DNA from: an uncultured Carboxylicivirga sp. | GTDB lineage: Bacteria > Bacteroidota > Bacteroidia > Bacteroidales > Marinilabiliaceae | Assembly: GCF_963674565.1 (NCBI RefSeq) | Contig: NZ_OY771430.1 | Coordinates: 4,526,001 to 4,590,000, forward strand | Direction of reading: 5' to 3' | DNA: 64,000 bases | Shown here: one piece after another, positions 34,842 through 43,557 of the stretch | How positions within the stretch are numbered: position 1 is the stretch's first letter | How the letters are laid out: each line of letters opens with the position of its first letter | Made by a program: the position numbers and the translations under genes | The notes under the pieces: model-generated | What the model was told of the DNA's origin: nothing | Database searches by the model: none | The model's input: only the letters and a program-made list of their open reading frames with translations

Positions 34842-36704
34842 ATGGCAGATAAAACAAAACAACTGTTATTTAGTGATTTTCCACCCGTATCTACTCAAGC
34901 GTGGATGGATAAAATCACAGCAGACCTGAAAGGAGCAGACTTTGATAAGAAGCTCGTTTGGAGAACCAATGAAGGGTTCAACGTTCGACCTTTTTACCGC
35001 TCTGAAGACCTTGATTCGTTAAATTACTTAGAGAGCCAGCCTGGCGAGTTTCCTTACGTTAGAGGTAATAACGCTAAAAGCAACAAATGGTTCGTACGTC
35101 AGGACATTAAAGTGACTGATGTAAAAGCAGCTAACGAAAAAGCGGTAAATCTTCTTACTAAAGGAGTAGACAGTATTGGTTTTATTATCGAAGATAAAGA
35201 AATCATTACAGAAGCTAATATTGAAGCTTTATTAGCGGGTGTTCTTTCAGAAGGTGTAGAAATTAACTTCTCAGCTTGTTGTGGAAACAGCCTGTTGACT
35301 CAAGCGGTTGTTGCAGTAATCGAAAAAAGCAATGTAGCTGAAGTTAAAGGTTCAATCAATTTCGATCCAATTGGTGACTTAACCATTAACGGAAAGGCTT
35401 GTTGCGGAATGGACAAAGCTATCAACAGTGTTAAAGAATTGGTTGAAGCAACTTCAGGCTTACCTCAATTCAAAACATTTGCTGTTAACGCTAAACATTA
35501 CAACAATGCCGGAGCATCTATCGTTCAGGAATTGGCATTTGGTTTGGCAATGGGTAACGAGTACCTGGCTCAGCTAACTGAAAAAGGTCTTTCTATTGAT
35601 GCAGCTACAGCAAATATCAAATTCAACTTTGGTGTAAGTGGTAACTACTTCATGGAAATTGCCAAGTTGAGAGCGGGTCGTATGCTTTGGGCTAAAATAG
35701 TTGAGGCTTACCAACCATCAAGCGTTGAGGTATGTAAAATGCATGTACACAGTGAAACATCAGAATGGAATAAAACCATTTTCGATCCAAACGTAAACAT
35801 GTTACGTACTCAGACTGAGGCTATGTCAGCAACATTAGGTGGAACTCAATCATTAACTGTTCAGCCTTACGATGCTTTATATAAAGAAACTGATGTATTC
35901 TCTGAGCGTGTTGCACGTAACCAACAATTATTATTAAAAGAAGAATCTCACTTCGATAAGATTGTTGACCCATCAGCAGGATCATATTATATCGAAAATC
36001 TGACAGATAATATTGCTGAGCAGGCATGGGTTTTATTTGTTCAGGTTGAAGAAAAAGGTGGATATCTGGCTGCCTTAAAAGAAGGATTTATTCAGGCTTT
36101 GGTTAAAGAAACTGCTGACAAACGTCGTAAAGCAGTGGCTACTCGTCGTGAAAACTTATTAGGAACAAACCAATATCCTAATACTGGTGAAGTAATTTCT
36201 TCAAAAATCGATTTTGCGAAATTGGAGAAAGTTTGTACTTCATGCCAGGGCGAAACAGAAATTGAACCAATCGTTACTTTCCGTGCAGCTGATGAGTTCG
36301 AAGCATTGCGTTTAGCTACAGAAAAAGCAGCAAAACGTCCGAAAGTGTTTATGTTGACTTACGGTAATCTGGCCATGCGTTTGGCCCGTGCACAATTCTC
36401 AGGTAACTTCTTTGGATGTGCAGGATACGAAATCGTTGATAACCTAGGATTCAAAACTATCGAAGAAGGTGTAGAAGCTGCTAAGGTTGCTTGTGCCGAC
36501 ATCGTTGTGTTATGTAGCTCGGATGACGAATATGCTGAAGCTGCTCCAAAAGCGTTTGAGTTATTAGGTGAAACTCCATTGGTAGTTGCAGGTGCTCCTG
36601 CTTGTGCCGACGAATTAATAGCGAAAGGTATTACCAATTTCGTTAATGTTCGTTCAAACGTATTGGAGACTTTACAAGGGTTCAACAAAATGATATTAGA
36701 ATAG
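34842..36704 (+). CDS. mutA: Methylmalonyl-CoA mutase small subunit
   Basis: MutA pairs with MutB to interconvert succinyl-CoA and methylmalonyl-CoA in propionate metabolism. The start at 34842 gives MADKTKQLLFSDFPP, the usual N terminus, and 620 residues. An ATG at 34791 lies upstream of the probable transcription start. The barrel region contains KLRAGRMLWAK and HSETSEWNKT, shared with MutB. The C-terminal B12-like domain lacks the DxHxxG motif, as expected for the non-catalytic subunit. In Bacteroidota this enzyme makes propionate by fermentation or degrades propionyl-CoA. It is separated from mutB by an inserted gene. Confidence 0.93.
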   Translation: MADKTKQLLFSDFPPVSTQAWMDKITADLKGADFDKKLVWRTNEGFNVRPFYRSEDLDSLNYLESQPGEFPYVRGNNAKSNKWFVRQDIKVTDVKAANEKAVNLLTKGVDSIGFIIEDKEIITEANIEALLAGVLSEGVEINFSACCGNSLLTQAVVAVIEKSNVAEVKGSINFDPIGDLTINGKACCGMDKAINSVKELVEATSGLPQFKTFAVNAKHYNNAGASIVQELAFGLAMGNEYLAQLTEKGLSIDAATANIKFNFGVSGNYFMEIAKLRAGRMLWAKIVEAYQPSSVEVCKMHVHSETSEWNKTIFDPNVNMLRTQTEAMSATLGGTQSLTVQPYDALYKETDVFSERVARNQQLLLKEESHFDKIVDPSAGSYYIENLTDNIAEQAWVLFVQVEEKGGYLAALKEGFIQALVKETADKRRKAVATRRENLLGTNQYPNTGEVISSKIDFAKLEKVCTSCQGETEIEPIVTFRAADEFEALRLATEKAAKRPKVFMLTYGNLAMRLARAQFSGNFFGCAGYEIVDNLGFKTIEEGVEAAKVACADIVVLCSSDDEYAEAAPKAFELLGETPLVVAGAPACADELIAKGITNFVNVRSNVLETLQGFNKMILE

Positions 36705-36732
36705 TAGACTTTGAGACTATAGACTTATAGAT
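36705..36732. repeat. Left 7-8-nt repeat flank of the four-helix-bundle gene
   Basis: Directly after the mutA stop, TAGAC-type units recur at about 36705, 36713 (GAGAC), 36720 and 36728 (TAGAT), 7-8 bases apart. They run in the opposite sense to the units after the inserted gene. Confidence 0.7.
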
Positions 36733-36757
36733 AATCTGATTGATATTATCTGTTGCA

Positions 36758-37129
36758 ATGAAAAGAAAGCACAATTTTAAAGAACTACAAATTTGGCAGA
36801 AAAGCAGAGTTCTTGTTAAAGATATTTACAAGCTTACATCTGATTTTCCTCAGTCTGAAGTATATGGATTGGTTAGCCAAATGCGTCGTGCTTCGGTTTC
36901 TATCCCTTCAAATATAGCAGAAGGAGCCGGTAGAAAAACGAATAAAGAATTTAGTCGCTTTTTGGAAATTGCGTATAGTTCAGCATTAGAGCTGGAGACT
37001 CAATTGTATCTATCATTTGATCTTGAGTTTATAATAGAATCTGTTCTGGAAGAGTTTTTAGCAAAAATAGATGAGCTACAAAAAATGATTTCATCATTTG
37101 ACACTAAAGTCCTTACAGAAAATTTCTAA
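36758..37129 (+). CDS. Four-helix-bundle protein (S23/IVP family)
   Basis: This 123-residue protein starts MKRKHNFKELQIW and contains the hallmark SDFPxSExYGLxxQxRRAxxSIPxNIAEG stretch, here with QMRRASVSIPSNIAEG and FLEIAYSSALELETQL. The family was first found inside 23S rRNA intervening sequences and is also common as stand-alone genes. It forms a four-helix bundle with a basic surface related in fold to the Avd protein of diversity-generating retroelements. No reverse transcriptase or variable repeat is present here. The gene sits between mutA and mutB, which normally abut, and is flanked by inverted 7-8-base repeats. That suggests insertion as a small mobile unit. The ATG at 36740 would add six residues and is less likely. 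Confidence 0.9.
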   Translation: MKRKHNFKELQIWQKSRVLVKDIYKLTSDFPQSEVYGLVSQMRRASVSIPSNIAEGAGRKTNKEFSRFLEIAYSSALELETQLYLSFDLEFIIESVLEEFLAKIDELQKMISSFDTKVLTENF

Positions 37130-37131
37130 TC

Positions 37132-37159
37132 GTCTATTGTCTAATCATCTAAAAATCTA
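37132..37159. repeat. Right 7-8-nt repeat flank of the four-helix-bundle gene
   Basis: GTCTA at 37132 and 37139, then ATCTA at 37147 and 37155, fill the gap up to the mutB start. They are reverse complements of the TAGAC/TAGAT units on the other side of the gene. Confidence 0.7.
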
Positions 37160-37163
37160 AAAA

Positions 37164-39320
37164 ATGAGACCAAATTTTAATAACATAAATATCAAAACCA
37201 AGGCTAATGGTTCAAAAGATACCAGAGCCTGGGAAAAAGAACACGGGATTGAAAAAGACTGGATGACTCCGGAGCAAATCCCTGTAAAACCAGTTTATAG
37301 TAAAGATGACCTTGAGGGAATGGAGCATTTGAATTATGCTTCTGGTTTGCCACCATATCTTCGTGGACCTTATTCAGGTATGTACGCTATGCGTCCTTGG
37401 ACTGTTCGTCAGTATGCAGGTTTCTCAACTGCTGAAGAGTCAAACGCATTCTACCGTCGTAACCTGGCTGCTGGTCAGAAAGGTCTTTCTGTAGCATTTG
37501 ACTTAGCTACACACCGTGGATACGACTCAGATCACGATCGTGTTGTTGGTGACGTAGGTAAGGCTGGTGTAGCAATCGACTCTATCCTTGATATGAACGT
37601 ATTGTTCGATGGTATTCCATTGGATAAAATGTCAGTATCAATGACCATGAACGGTGCTGTATTGCCGGTTATGGCTTTCTACATCGTTGCTGGTTTAGAG
37701 CAAGGTGCTACATTAGAACAACTTTCAGGTACTATCCAAAACGATATCCTGAAAGAATTCATGGTGCGTAACACATACATCTACCCACCAGAATTCTCAA
37801 TGAAAGTAATTGCTGACATCTTTGAATATACTTCTCAAAAGATGCCTAAGTTCAACTCTATTTCTATCTCGGGTTACCACATGCAAGAAGCAGGTGCAAC
37901 CGCTGATATTGAGTTGGCATATACTTTAGCTGATGGTTTGGAATACCTTCGTGCAGGTGTTAATGCCGGATTAGATATCGATGCTTTTGCTCCTCGTTTA
38001 TCATTCTTCTGGGCAATTGGGATGAACCATTTTATGGAGATTGCCAAAATGCGTGCAGGTCGTATGTTGTGGGCGAAAATTGTGAAACAATTCAACCCTA
38101 AAAATCCTAAATCGTTAGCATTACGTACTCACTCACAAACTTCAGGATGGTCATTGACTGAACAAGATCCATTCAACAATGTGGGACGTACTTGTATCGA
38201 AGCAATGGGTGCTGCTTTAGGTCACACTCAGTCGCTACATACCAACGCATTGGACGAAGCAATTGCATTACCAACTGATTTCTCAGCTCGTATTGCACGT
38301 AATACTCAGATCTTCATCCAGGACGAAACACAAATTTGTAAGGCTATCGATCCTTGGGCTGGTTCATACTACGTTGAGTCATTGACCAACGATCTGGTTG
38401 AAAAAGCATGGGCTCATATCCAGGAAGTTGAATCATTGGGTGGTATGGCTAAAGCTATCGAGTCTGGTATTCCTAAGATGCGTATCGAGGAAGCTGCTGC
38501 ACGTACTCAGGCTAAAATCGATAGTAAAACACAAACCATTGTGGGTACTAACAAATATCGTTTGGAAAAAGAAGATCCAATCGATATCTTGGACATCGAC
38601 AACACAGCAGTACGTAAATCTCAGATTGAGCGCTTAGATGTACTTCGTGCCAACCGTAACGAAGCTGAAGTACAGGCTGCTTTAGAAGCTATTACCAAAG
38701 CTGTTGAATCAGGTAAAGGTAACTTGTTGGAGTTAGCAGTTGATGCAGCTCAAAAACGTGCTTCTTTAGGTGAGATTTCTTATGCATGTGAGAAAATTGT
38801 TGGTAGATATAATGCAGTAATCAGATCAATTTCAGGTGTGTATAGTTCAGAAGCAGTAAACGATGCAGATTTTGCTAAAGCACAAGAATTGGCTAAGCAA
38901 TTTGCAGAAAAAGAAGGTCGTCAGCCTCGTATCATGATCGCTAAAATGGGTCAGGACGGACACGACCGCGGTGCAAAAGTAGTAGCAACAGGTTATGCTG
39001 ATATAGGTTTCGACGTAGATATGGGACCATTATTCCAGACTCCTGCTGAAGCTGCTAAGCAAGCTGTTGAAAACGACGTTCACGTTGTAGGTGTATCTTC
39101 ATTGGCTGCAGGTCATAAAACTTTGGTTCCTCAAATTATTGAAGAATTGAAGAAATTGGGTCGTGAAGATATCATGGTAATTTGTGGTGGTGTAATTCCA
39201 GCTCAGGATTATCAATTCCTTTACGATGCAGGCGCTGTGGCTATCTTTGGTCCTGGAACATCTGTTGCAAAAGCAGGTTGTGATATTCTTAACCTGTTAA
39301 TTGAGCAACACGCTGAATAA
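37164..39320 (+). CDS. mutB: Methylmalonyl-CoA mutase large (catalytic) subunit
   Basis: MutB carries the adenosylcobalamin site and the radical rearrangement chemistry. The N-terminal barrel has RGPYSGMYAMRPWTVRQYAG (substrate-binding, with the conserved tyrosine) and LATHRGYDSDH. HSQTSGWSLTEQDP is a further signature. The C-terminal B12 domain has DxHxxG as D598-G-H600-D-R-G603, where H600 is the lower axial cobalt ligand. The length of 718 residues is normal. It lies 34 bases after the four-helix-bundle gene, with which it and mutA probably still form one transcript. Confidence 0.96.
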   Translation: MRPNFNNINIKTKANGSKDTRAWEKEHGIEKDWMTPEQIPVKPVYSKDDLEGMEHLNYASGLPPYLRGPYSGMYAMRPWTVRQYAGFSTAEESNAFYRRNLAAGQKGLSVAFDLATHRGYDSDHDRVVGDVGKAGVAIDSILDMNVLFDGIPLDKMSVSMTMNGAVLPVMAFYIVAGLEQGATLEQLSGTIQNDILKEFMVRNTYIYPPEFSMKVIADIFEYTSQKMPKFNSISISGYHMQEAGATADIELAYTLADGLEYLRAGVNAGLDIDAFAPRLSFFWAIGMNHFMEIAKMRAGRMLWAKIVKQFNPKNPKSLALRTHSQTSGWSLTEQDPFNNVGRTCIEAMGAALGHTQSLHTNALDEAIALPTDFSARIARNTQIFIQDETQICKAIDPWAGSYYVESLTNDLVEKAWAHIQEVESLGGMAKAIESGIPKMRIEEAAARTQAKIDSKTQTIVGTNKYRLEKEDPIDILDIDNTAVRKSQIERLDVLRANRNEAEVQAALEAITKAVESGKGNLLELAVDAAQKRASLGEISYACEKIVGRYNAVIRSISGVYSSEAVNDADFAKAQELAKQFAEKEGRQPRIMIAKMGQDGHDRGAKVVATGYADIGFDVDMGPLFQTPAEAAKQAVENDVHVVGVSSLAAGHKTLVPQIIEELKKLGREDIMVICGGVIPAQDYQFLYDAGAVAIFGPGTSVAKAGCDILNLLIEQHAE

Positions 39321-39348
39321 AAAATTAGTATTTAGCTAATTAAATAAT

Positions 39349-39373
39349 AAAGCCACCCCATAAAGGTGGCTTT
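39349..39373. terminator. Bidirectional terminator between mutB and the chemoreceptor gene
   Basis: Arms AAAGCCACC (39349-39357) and GGTGGCTTT (39365-39373) form a perfect 9-bp stem with a seven-base loop. It separates convergent genes, and T-rich sequence lies on the plus side. Confidence 0.8.
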
Positions 39374-39394
39374 ATGTTTATTTGTTTACCTGGT

Positions 39395-40843
39395 TTATAA
39401 CCTGAAGAATGATACTATTTCCTTGAATTGTTGTGCCTGTGAGTTTAGTTCTCTGGCACTGGAAGCCATTTCTTCTGCTGTTGAAGCATTTAATTGAGTA
39501 GATCGGTTTAGTTCAATAATGCTTGAATTAATTTGTTCGCTACTAATATTTTGCTCATTACTGGCTGCATTCACTTCCTGACTCAATTCTGCTGTTTTTT
39601 CAATTTCTGGTAAAACCTTCGATACTAATTCAACAGCCTCTGCGGTTACTTTAACTGAGGAACCTGATAATCTGATAATCTCGTCGGCAGCTTTGTTACT
39701 TAAATCTGCAAGTTTTTTCACTTCACCAGCTACTACTGCAAATCCTTTGCCTTCTTTTCCGGCCCTGGCTGCTTCAACAGCTGCATTTAGAGCTAAAATG
39801 TTAGTTTGGCTGGCAATATCATTAATAATAATGATCTTATCCGATATGCTTTGTATCGACTCCATACTTTTATCAGCTGAGTTTCCCACGTGCTGCATGG
39901 ACTTGTAAGCAAGTTCTGCCTTATCACGTGTTTGACCACTCACCATCGTATTTTGCTGGATTGAAGCTAACATTTCTTCCATCGCAGCTGATACTTCTTC
40001 AATAGAGCTGGCTTGTTCGGTTGCAGCTTGTGAAACAATTAAAGAATTTTCACTAATCTTTTCTCCTGTTTTGGCCAATTGATCGGCACCAGAAATAATG
40101 GTTTGAAGAATCTTTCGCATACTTTCAATCATTTTCTGTATGCTTAATGCGATCTCCCCAAGTTCATCATTATTATTTATCTCAATGTCTGCACTTAAAT
40201 CTCCTTCAGTAATTTTTTTACTTACTTTCAGAATGTTATTAATAGACTTACTGATTTTCCGGATTACTATTATACCTAATACTATTGCTATTATGGCTAT
40301 TATAATACTAAAGCCAGAAATCTGAAATATTGATTTTTTGACATTGGAGTATACCGGTGTTAAACTTGATGAAACAATAAAAAGACCACGGATATGATCT
40401 CCGGATGATACACTTAGACTCTGGTTCTGGTTATGGCAGAAAGCACAGTTTTGTTCTTCAGAGTAGTAAACTGGTCTAATAATCTTCATCTCGCCTGAAT
40501 TTTCATCAATGATTTTGAGATTATTCAGATCACCTTCAGAAAGTGTTTTTTCATATTCCACTTCTTCTGGTGTTGAGTTGTGTGCTTCATTTAAAGCATT
40601 CTGAGATACAATGCGAAAATTGTAGGAACTGCTCAACAATTCATCATTATCTTCTGACATACTACCATCTGTATGATACCTTAAGAAATGTATGGTGTAT
40701 AAATCTAAGATCTCATTACTTTTGGTTTCTAAATCTTCAAGTCCCTGATCATAAATTCTGAATGAAGATACGATAAGTGCAATAGCTCCACTGGCTAAGA
40801 CAGGAAGAATCACAAGGAAAATTAGTTTTCTTTTCAATGACAT
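39395..40843 (-). CDS. Methyl-accepting chemotaxis protein with c-type haem sensor domain
   Basis: The 482-residue receptor has membrane helices at about 8-28 and 172-194. The periplasmic domain between them resembles the Tll0287/DUF3365 family, with PVYYSEEQNCAFCHNQ. C133, C136 and H137 form a CxxCH covalent haem site. A HAMP domain (about 195-247) and a methyl-accepting signalling domain follow, whose tip reads NILALNAAVEAARAGKEGKGFAVVAGEV (key residues ALNAAVEAARAGE-like). No C-terminal CheR-docking pentapeptide is seen. It probably senses redox state or a haem ligand. Three genes for haem-c or partner envelope proteins lie just upstream on the same strand. Confidence 0.9.
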   Translation of the reverse strand: MSLKRKLIFLVILPVLASGAIALIVSSFRIYDQGLEDLETKSNEILDLYTIHFLRYHTDGSMSEDNDELLSSSYNFRIVSQNALNEAHNSTPEEVEYEKTLSEGDLNNLKIIDENSGEMKIIRPVYYSEEQNCAFCHNQNQSLSVSSGDHIRGLFIVSSSLTPVYSNVKKSIFQISGFSIIIAIIAIVLGIIVIRKISKSINNILKVSKKITEGDLSADIEINNNDELGEIALSIQKMIESMRKILQTIISGADQLAKTGEKISENSLIVSQAATEQASSIEEVSAAMEEMLASIQQNTMVSGQTRDKAELAYKSMQHVGNSADKSMESIQSISDKIIIINDIASQTNILALNAAVEAARAGKEGKGFAVVAGEVKKLADLSNKAADEIIRLSGSSVKVTAEAVELVSKVLPEIEKTAELSQEVNAASNEQNISSEQINSSIIELNRSTQLNASTAEEMASSARELNSQAQQFKEIVSFFRL

Positions 40844-40992
40844 AGCAGGTTATTATAATGTGTAGTTTGGTTAATTTAACTTAATCTAAGCATTGAAGAC
40901 TTCCCAAAAATATGGGGGGATATTTTCTAAGCTACCTCAACAACCTAAAGATTTATGTTTCTATCATAACAATTTCAACTTTTTAGTACCAA

Positions 40993-41406
40993 TTAATCGT
41001 TCAGTGTACGTACGAAATTCACTACTGCCCACTTATCTTCTTCGCTTGGAATTAGCTTTAAAAAATCGGGCCTGTTTTCTATTCCAATAAATGATAAGTA
41101 ATAAATCTCTCCGTCTGTATATTGATCCATCTCAGGTAAGGTTAAGTCACCTGGTGAAACTTTCATATTTTTAGCCATCACTCCATCTCCTTTACCTTTT
41201 TTTCCATGGCATGATACACAGTGGCGATTGAAGTTTCGGAGTCCTATCATTTTAAGAGATTCATCTCCCTTATAAGGATTTTCTTTCTCCACAAACTCCT
41301 TTGGTACTTCCTTTTTCTTGTAGTCCTGACTATTTCCTACGATAAACGACATGGAGATTGTGAAAACAATACTGAAACCAAGGATGAGGATGAGATTTTT
41401 TTTCAT
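40993..41406 (-). CDS. Exported c-type cytochrome, single haem
   Basis: The 137-residue protein has an N-terminal signal/anchor helix (about residues 4-24) and one haem site, C63-x-x-C66-H67, in HCVSCHGKKGKGDG. That pattern is typical of class I cytochrome c domains. Methionines at residues 76, 80 and 91 are candidates for the sixth ligand. The remainder fits a small cytochrome fold, ending WAVVNFVRTL. It starts 24 bases after the DUF5777 gene ends, so it is the third gene of the haem operon. It probably passes electrons in the periplasm or at the membrane. Confidence 0.88.
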   Translation of the reverse strand: MKKNLILILGFSIVFTISMSFIVGNSQDYKKKEVPKEFVEKENPYKGDESLKMIGLRNFNRHCVSCHGKKGKGDGVMAKNMKVSPGDLTLPEMDQYTDGEIYYLSFIGIENRPDFLKLIPSEEDKWAVVNFVRTLND

Positions 41407-41430
41407 AGTATGTAATTTTAAATTTTGGTT

Positions 41431-42309
41431 CTAAAAATTATATAAGCGTGTAATTGTAAAGCCAAATTTAAGCTGACCATCTAACCAATCATTCTGATTA
41501 AACATGGCGTTATGTTGTGATACAAAATTGTCGGAAGAAGAGGCAAACAACTGAAATACATGTGCACTAGTTCTAATTTCCCATCCAATTCCAACATTTG
41601 GCTTAGGATGGTCCACAAATTCACGATGCTCTGAAATAGAGCTTATTTTTAATGGATGATCATATTGAAATATAAGGGAGTATTTGTAATTAATGGCGAT
41701 TCTACCATTTACTCCAATAGAAATTTTATCGTGGTCAATTTCCTGGTCAGTCTTATTATAATGTGTAAAACTACCGTTGGCTTGAAGAGTCATTAATTCT
41801 CCGAACTTTCGGCTAAGTATAATTTGAGAGAAATAGGAAAGACGATTCTTAAAAGTGTAATTTTTCCCAAATACATCTTTATCACGAGCGTCAATCGCAC
41901 AATTACCATAGAACGTAATAGCAACAGGTATTGAATTCTGTCGGGTTTGTTCTGCAATAGTGTATTTAACTGAAAAATCACTATACATTCTATATTTACT
42001 TAATCCATATCCAATTTGCATATTTTTAATTGGCACATAGTTAATCCCCATTCTGATAGAAGCTAAAGGGGCATAAATGCCAAATACATCTTTAAAACCA
42101 TTGTCCATTGTCCCAAACTTATGCTGAATTACATATTCAAAGGTGTTCTTAACAGGTACAAAAGTCGTTTGGTTGTCCAATAAAATACCACTTAAAAATG
42201 GCTCTCTTACAGGCAGATCTTTGGGTTTATCATTATTGAGGGTTTCTTGCTGACCCCTTATCGAAATGAATGTGAATGATAATAATATTATTGGAAGGAT
42301 TCTTTTCAT
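41431..42309 (-). CDS. DUF5777-type outer-membrane beta-barrel protein
   Basis: This 292-residue protein has a signal peptide ending SIRGQQ. It contains the DUF5777-like opening NTFEYVIQHKFGTMDNGFKDVFGIYAPLASIRMGINYV (key features: xHRFG-like, then G..D.FG and R.G..Y). Strands alternate to the end, which closes with FGFTITRLYNF, an aromatic barrel-type C terminus. This family is often encoded next to haem-c proteins in Bacteroidota. Here it lies between a haem lipoprotein and a cytochrome c in one operon, so a role in passing electrons or haem-linked substrates across the outer membrane is plausible but unproven. Confidence 0.8.
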   Translation of the reverse strand: MKRILPIILLSFTFISIRGQQETLNNDKPKDLPVREPFLSGILLDNQTTFVPVKNTFEYVIQHKFGTMDNGFKDVFGIYAPLASIRMGINYVPIKNMQIGYGLSKYRMYSDFSVKYTIAEQTRQNSIPVAITFYGNCAIDARDKDVFGKNYTFKNRLSYFSQIILSRKFGELMTLQANGSFTHYNKTDQEIDHDKISIGVNGRIAINYKYSLIFQYDHPLKISSISEHREFVDHPKPNVGIGWEIRTSAHVFQLFASSSDNFVSQHNAMFNQNDWLDGQLKFGFTITRLYNF

Positions 42310-42324
42310 AGTTTTAAGGGACGT

Positions 42325-42705
42325 TTAATTATTCATAGCTCCTTGTTTAATCCAATTAAATACCAAGGCGGCCTGGTATGGAGTATATTTCTTATATTGA
42401 TGACCAGTGTATGTTGGATTTGGATATTGGTAAATAAGACTTAGAGATGGATTTTCTTCATTAATGAGATCTGGAACTATCGAACTATAGGCATTATCAG
42501 GACGTAAATCAATTAATGAGCCGTTTGAATGACAGGCTGTACAAGAATTGTTGTCAAAGATTGGTAGTATCTCATCCGAAAAGCTAACCTGAACCGTTTC
42601 GTTTGGCAGATCAATTTCAACATACTCGTATTGGCAGTTACAGAGAAAGCATAATGAAGAAAGGAAGATGAATAAAAATGCTGGTTTGGTTACAAATCTA
42701 TACAT
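42325..42705 (-). CDS. Small exported haem-c lipoprotein
   Basis: The 126-residue protein has a hydrophobic signal ending SLCFLCNCQYE. Lipidation at one of these cysteines is likely, although the site does not match the strict lipobox. A single haem motif, C55-x-x-C58-H59, lies in NNSCTACHSNG, followed by IDLRPDNAYSSIV. The end, YQAALVFNWIKQGAMNN, is typical of small cytochromes of the planctomycete/Bacteroidota type, where a helix W packs on the haem. It is the first gene of the three-gene haem operon, 15 bases before DUF5777. Confidence 0.83.
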   Translation of the reverse strand: MYRFVTKPAFLFIFLSSLCFLCNCQYEYVEIDLPNETVQVSFSDEILPIFDNNSCTACHSNGSLIDLRPDNAYSSIVPDLINEENPSLSLIYQYPNPTYTGHQYKKYTPYQAALVFNWIKQGAMNN

Positions 42706-42937
42706 AAGATGCTTATCTATAGTTAAGTTATTATTATAAAAATAGATTAAATATACTTAAGAACTAATCTAAATTGTTGAATAAATAATAGTATAGAAGT
42801 TATTTAGTTTAATATAGTTTTTTAATAGGAATATATTTTTAATCCATAAAAATAAATAAATATAAATTATATTTAACAGGGCTTGAAAAATCAGTAGTTT
42901 TTAGGATTACAGAATTTACTGTAAAATAATGTAAATC
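42706..42937. other. A/T-rich intergenic region upstream of the haem operon
   Basis: This stretch is very rich in A and T and has no convincing gene. It must hold the promoter of the minus-strand haem operon, but I found no clear -7/-33 pair. Confidence 0.4.
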
Positions 42938-42969
42938 AAAAAGGTCATCTTGTTTTGGATGACCTTTTT
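42938..42969 (-). terminator. Strong terminator after the NTF2-like gene
   Basis: Arms AAAAAGGTCATC (42938-42949) and GATGACCTTTTT (42958-42969) form a 12-bp stem with an eight-base loop. On the minus strand it ends in a U run, 14 bases past the gene. Confidence 0.85.
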
Positions 42970-42983
42970 TCACTAAACGTTGA

Positions 42984-43436
42984 TTAAAAATGGGTGGTAT
43001 GACCATGTATTATTACCCAACCACCTTTTTTATTTTCCATGATAAGCGTGGATATCCAATTGGCTTCGACTGTTTCTGAGTCTTTCATTTTAATAGATTC
43101 GGTACCTTTCCAGATGCAAAGAGCTTGGTATTTGCCAAGAGGAGTGACCTCAACAGAATTTTTGAGCACCTTTTGTTTCTCCATATTGCCTAAGAAATTT
43201 TCGTACATTTCTCTTAATTGAGAAATATTATATTCCTGTCCATCAACAATGAGAAGAAAGTCGTCACTGTCATTCCAGAACGACATCGACTTATCAATGT
43301 CTTTATCCATTGAACTCTGCATCATAGATTCAATGGTACTTTCAATTTCTTTCTGCATATTCTGAGAAAGAGCGATTTGACTCGATAAAAGTAAGCTAAC
43401 GAAAAAGTAAATTACTGGTTTCTTCATGATGTTCAT
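42984..43436 (-). CDS. Exported NTF2-like (SnoaL-type) protein
   Basis: The 150-residue protein has a signal peptide (MKKPVIYFFVS, ending ALSQN); a start at the ATG at 43427 is equally possible. The body has the NTF2-like cone pattern: a long helix EIESTIESMMQSSMDKDIDKSM, then SFWNDSDDFLLIVDG and paired strands ending WISTLIMENKKGGWVIIHGHTTHF. Such proteins bind small ligands or act as simple enzymes. No catalytic set is obvious. It stands alone between two minus-strand terminators. Confidence 0.75.
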   Translation of the reverse strand: MNIMKKPVIYFFVSLLLSSQIALSQNMQKEIESTIESMMQSSMDKDIDKSMSFWNDSDDFLLIVDGQEYNISQLREMYENFLGNMEKQKVLKNSVEVTPLGKYQALCIWKGTESIKMKDSETVEANWISTLIMENKKGGWVIIHGHTTHF

Positions 43437-43501
43437 TTTAGTCTGAAAAACACAAAGTTATGATGCCTTATTACCATTTGTCAACATAATTTTTTACGAT
43501 T

Positions 43502-43530
43502 AAAAAAGCCACTTCAAACAGAAGCGGCTT
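43502..43530 (-). terminator. Terminator after the tannase-like gene
   Basis: Arms AAGCCACTTC (43506-43515) and GAAGCGGCTT (43521-43530) pair with one mismatch around a five-base loop. On the minus strand a run of six U residues follows (43502-43507). Confidence 0.75.
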
Positions 43531-43557
43531 ATATATAGAAAGTATATTTAAACGTCT

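Noticed and set aside
36758..37129. Four-helix-bundle gene as the Avd part of a diversity-generating retroelement
   Set aside because: No reverse transcriptase, template repeat or variable repeat was found within the window around it.
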